Assembly (NCBI GenBank): GCA_900551435.1
Contig: URVW01000035.1
Span: 1-21,640 of the forward strand
Source of the DNA: an uncultured Faecalibacterium sp.
Lineage (GTDB): Bacteria > Bacillota > Clostridia > Oscillospirales > Ruminococcaceae
Reading direction: 5' to 3'
Length of the DNA stretch: 21,640 bases
Under the pieces are notes generated by a model. It did no database searches, was not told where the DNA came from, and was given only the letters and a program-made list of their open reading frames with translations. Shown in pieces: positions 21,466 through 21,640 of the stretch (positions are counted from its first letter, which is position 1; each line of letters begins with the position of its first letter). The position numbers were made by a program, and so were the translations under genes.

Positions 21466-21640
21466 GCTTGGTGCGAGTAGTGATACAGCATTTTTTGAAA
21501 ACCATCGTAGTACAATTTGTTTTTGAGTTCGTCGAATAGCAACTTGCTTGTATCGCACCCCGATGGGCGGCTGTATTGAAAAAACAGTTGCCTTTTATAT
21601 ACCACACAACCTAAAAATTATCAAGTACGCGCAGCGTTCA

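Larger units (their letters stand above)
21222..21640. other. Gene-free, repeat-bearing tail of the window
   Basis: About 420 bp with no convincing coding region. From left to right it holds a long imperfect hairpin (21251-21296), two ATTGTGGA copies 21 bp apart (21301, 21322), two TGACCAT copies 11 bp apart (21334, 21345), three CGTTAGT units at 10-bp period (21370-21399), a strong hairpin (21419-21465) and an AT-richer block with inverted repeats. A 77-codon frame on the minus strand (21605-21372) has only a GTG start, no ribosome binding site, and runs through the hairpin, so I do not call it a gene. Confidence 0.6.

Noticed and set aside
21372..21605. 77-codon open frame on the minus strand
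   Set aside because: Only a GTG start, no ribosome binding site, no family I recognise, and it reads straight through the perfect terminator hairpin at 21419-21465.

Overview
The window is about 21.6 kb of Gram-positive-type anaerobe chromosome. The G+C content is moderately high, and start sites use AGGAGG-like ribosome binding sites. An electron-transfer flavoprotein alpha subunit of the kind that partners butyryl-CoA dehydrogenase, a SPOCS/LysM protein, DUF4364, DUF951 and a clostridial M18 aminopeptidase all point to Clostridia, Oscillospirales/Ruminococcaceae. My best guess is Faecalibacterium or a close relative; that is an impression from gene content and codon style, not a proven assignment.

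Region 1 (1-4.4 kb): etfA ends at a strong terminator. A three-SPOCS plus LysM protein follows with its own terminator, then an NCS2 (NAT signature) purine/xanthine-type permease with an extended -10 promoter.

Region 2 (4.4-14.3 kb) is the core of the window. A MocA-like cytidylyltransferase gene on the minus strand is divergent from a tightly packed ten-gene operon: FAD subunit, [2Fe-2S] subunit and molybdopterin subunit of a xanthine dehydrogenase-family hydroxylase, then yqeC, selD, yedF, an EF2568-type cysteine desulfurase, a DUF3343 protein, an XdhC/CoxI-family protein and yqeB. It closes with a bidirectional hairpin terminator. This is the selenium-dependent molybdenum hydroxylase (SDMH) trait. 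Selenium is mobilised (desulfurase, YedF, DUF3343), activated to selenophosphate (SelD) and used by YqeB/YqeC/XdhC-type factors to mature the Mo-MPT-cytosine dinucleotide site made with MocA's help. The system is known in outline, but the chemistry of YqeB, YqeC, YedF and DUF3343 is unresolved. No selA or selB gene and no in-frame selenocysteine UGA was seen here. With the permease, the cassette reads as uptake and hydroxylation of a purine or similar N-heterocycle.

Region 3 (14.3-21.2 kb) is housekeeping. DUF4364 and a two-S1-domain RNA-binding protein lie on the minus strand. On the plus strand are a DUF951 protein, prfA (RF1), sua5 (tRNA t6A synthesis), coaE, a membrane-anchored lytic transglycosylase and an M18 aminopeptidase.

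Region 4 (21.2-21.64 kb) has no convincing gene. It holds two hairpin terminators, another structured hairpin, several short helically spaced direct repeats and an AT-richer block with inverted repeats. It may be the edge of a mobile or regulatory element that continues outside the window.
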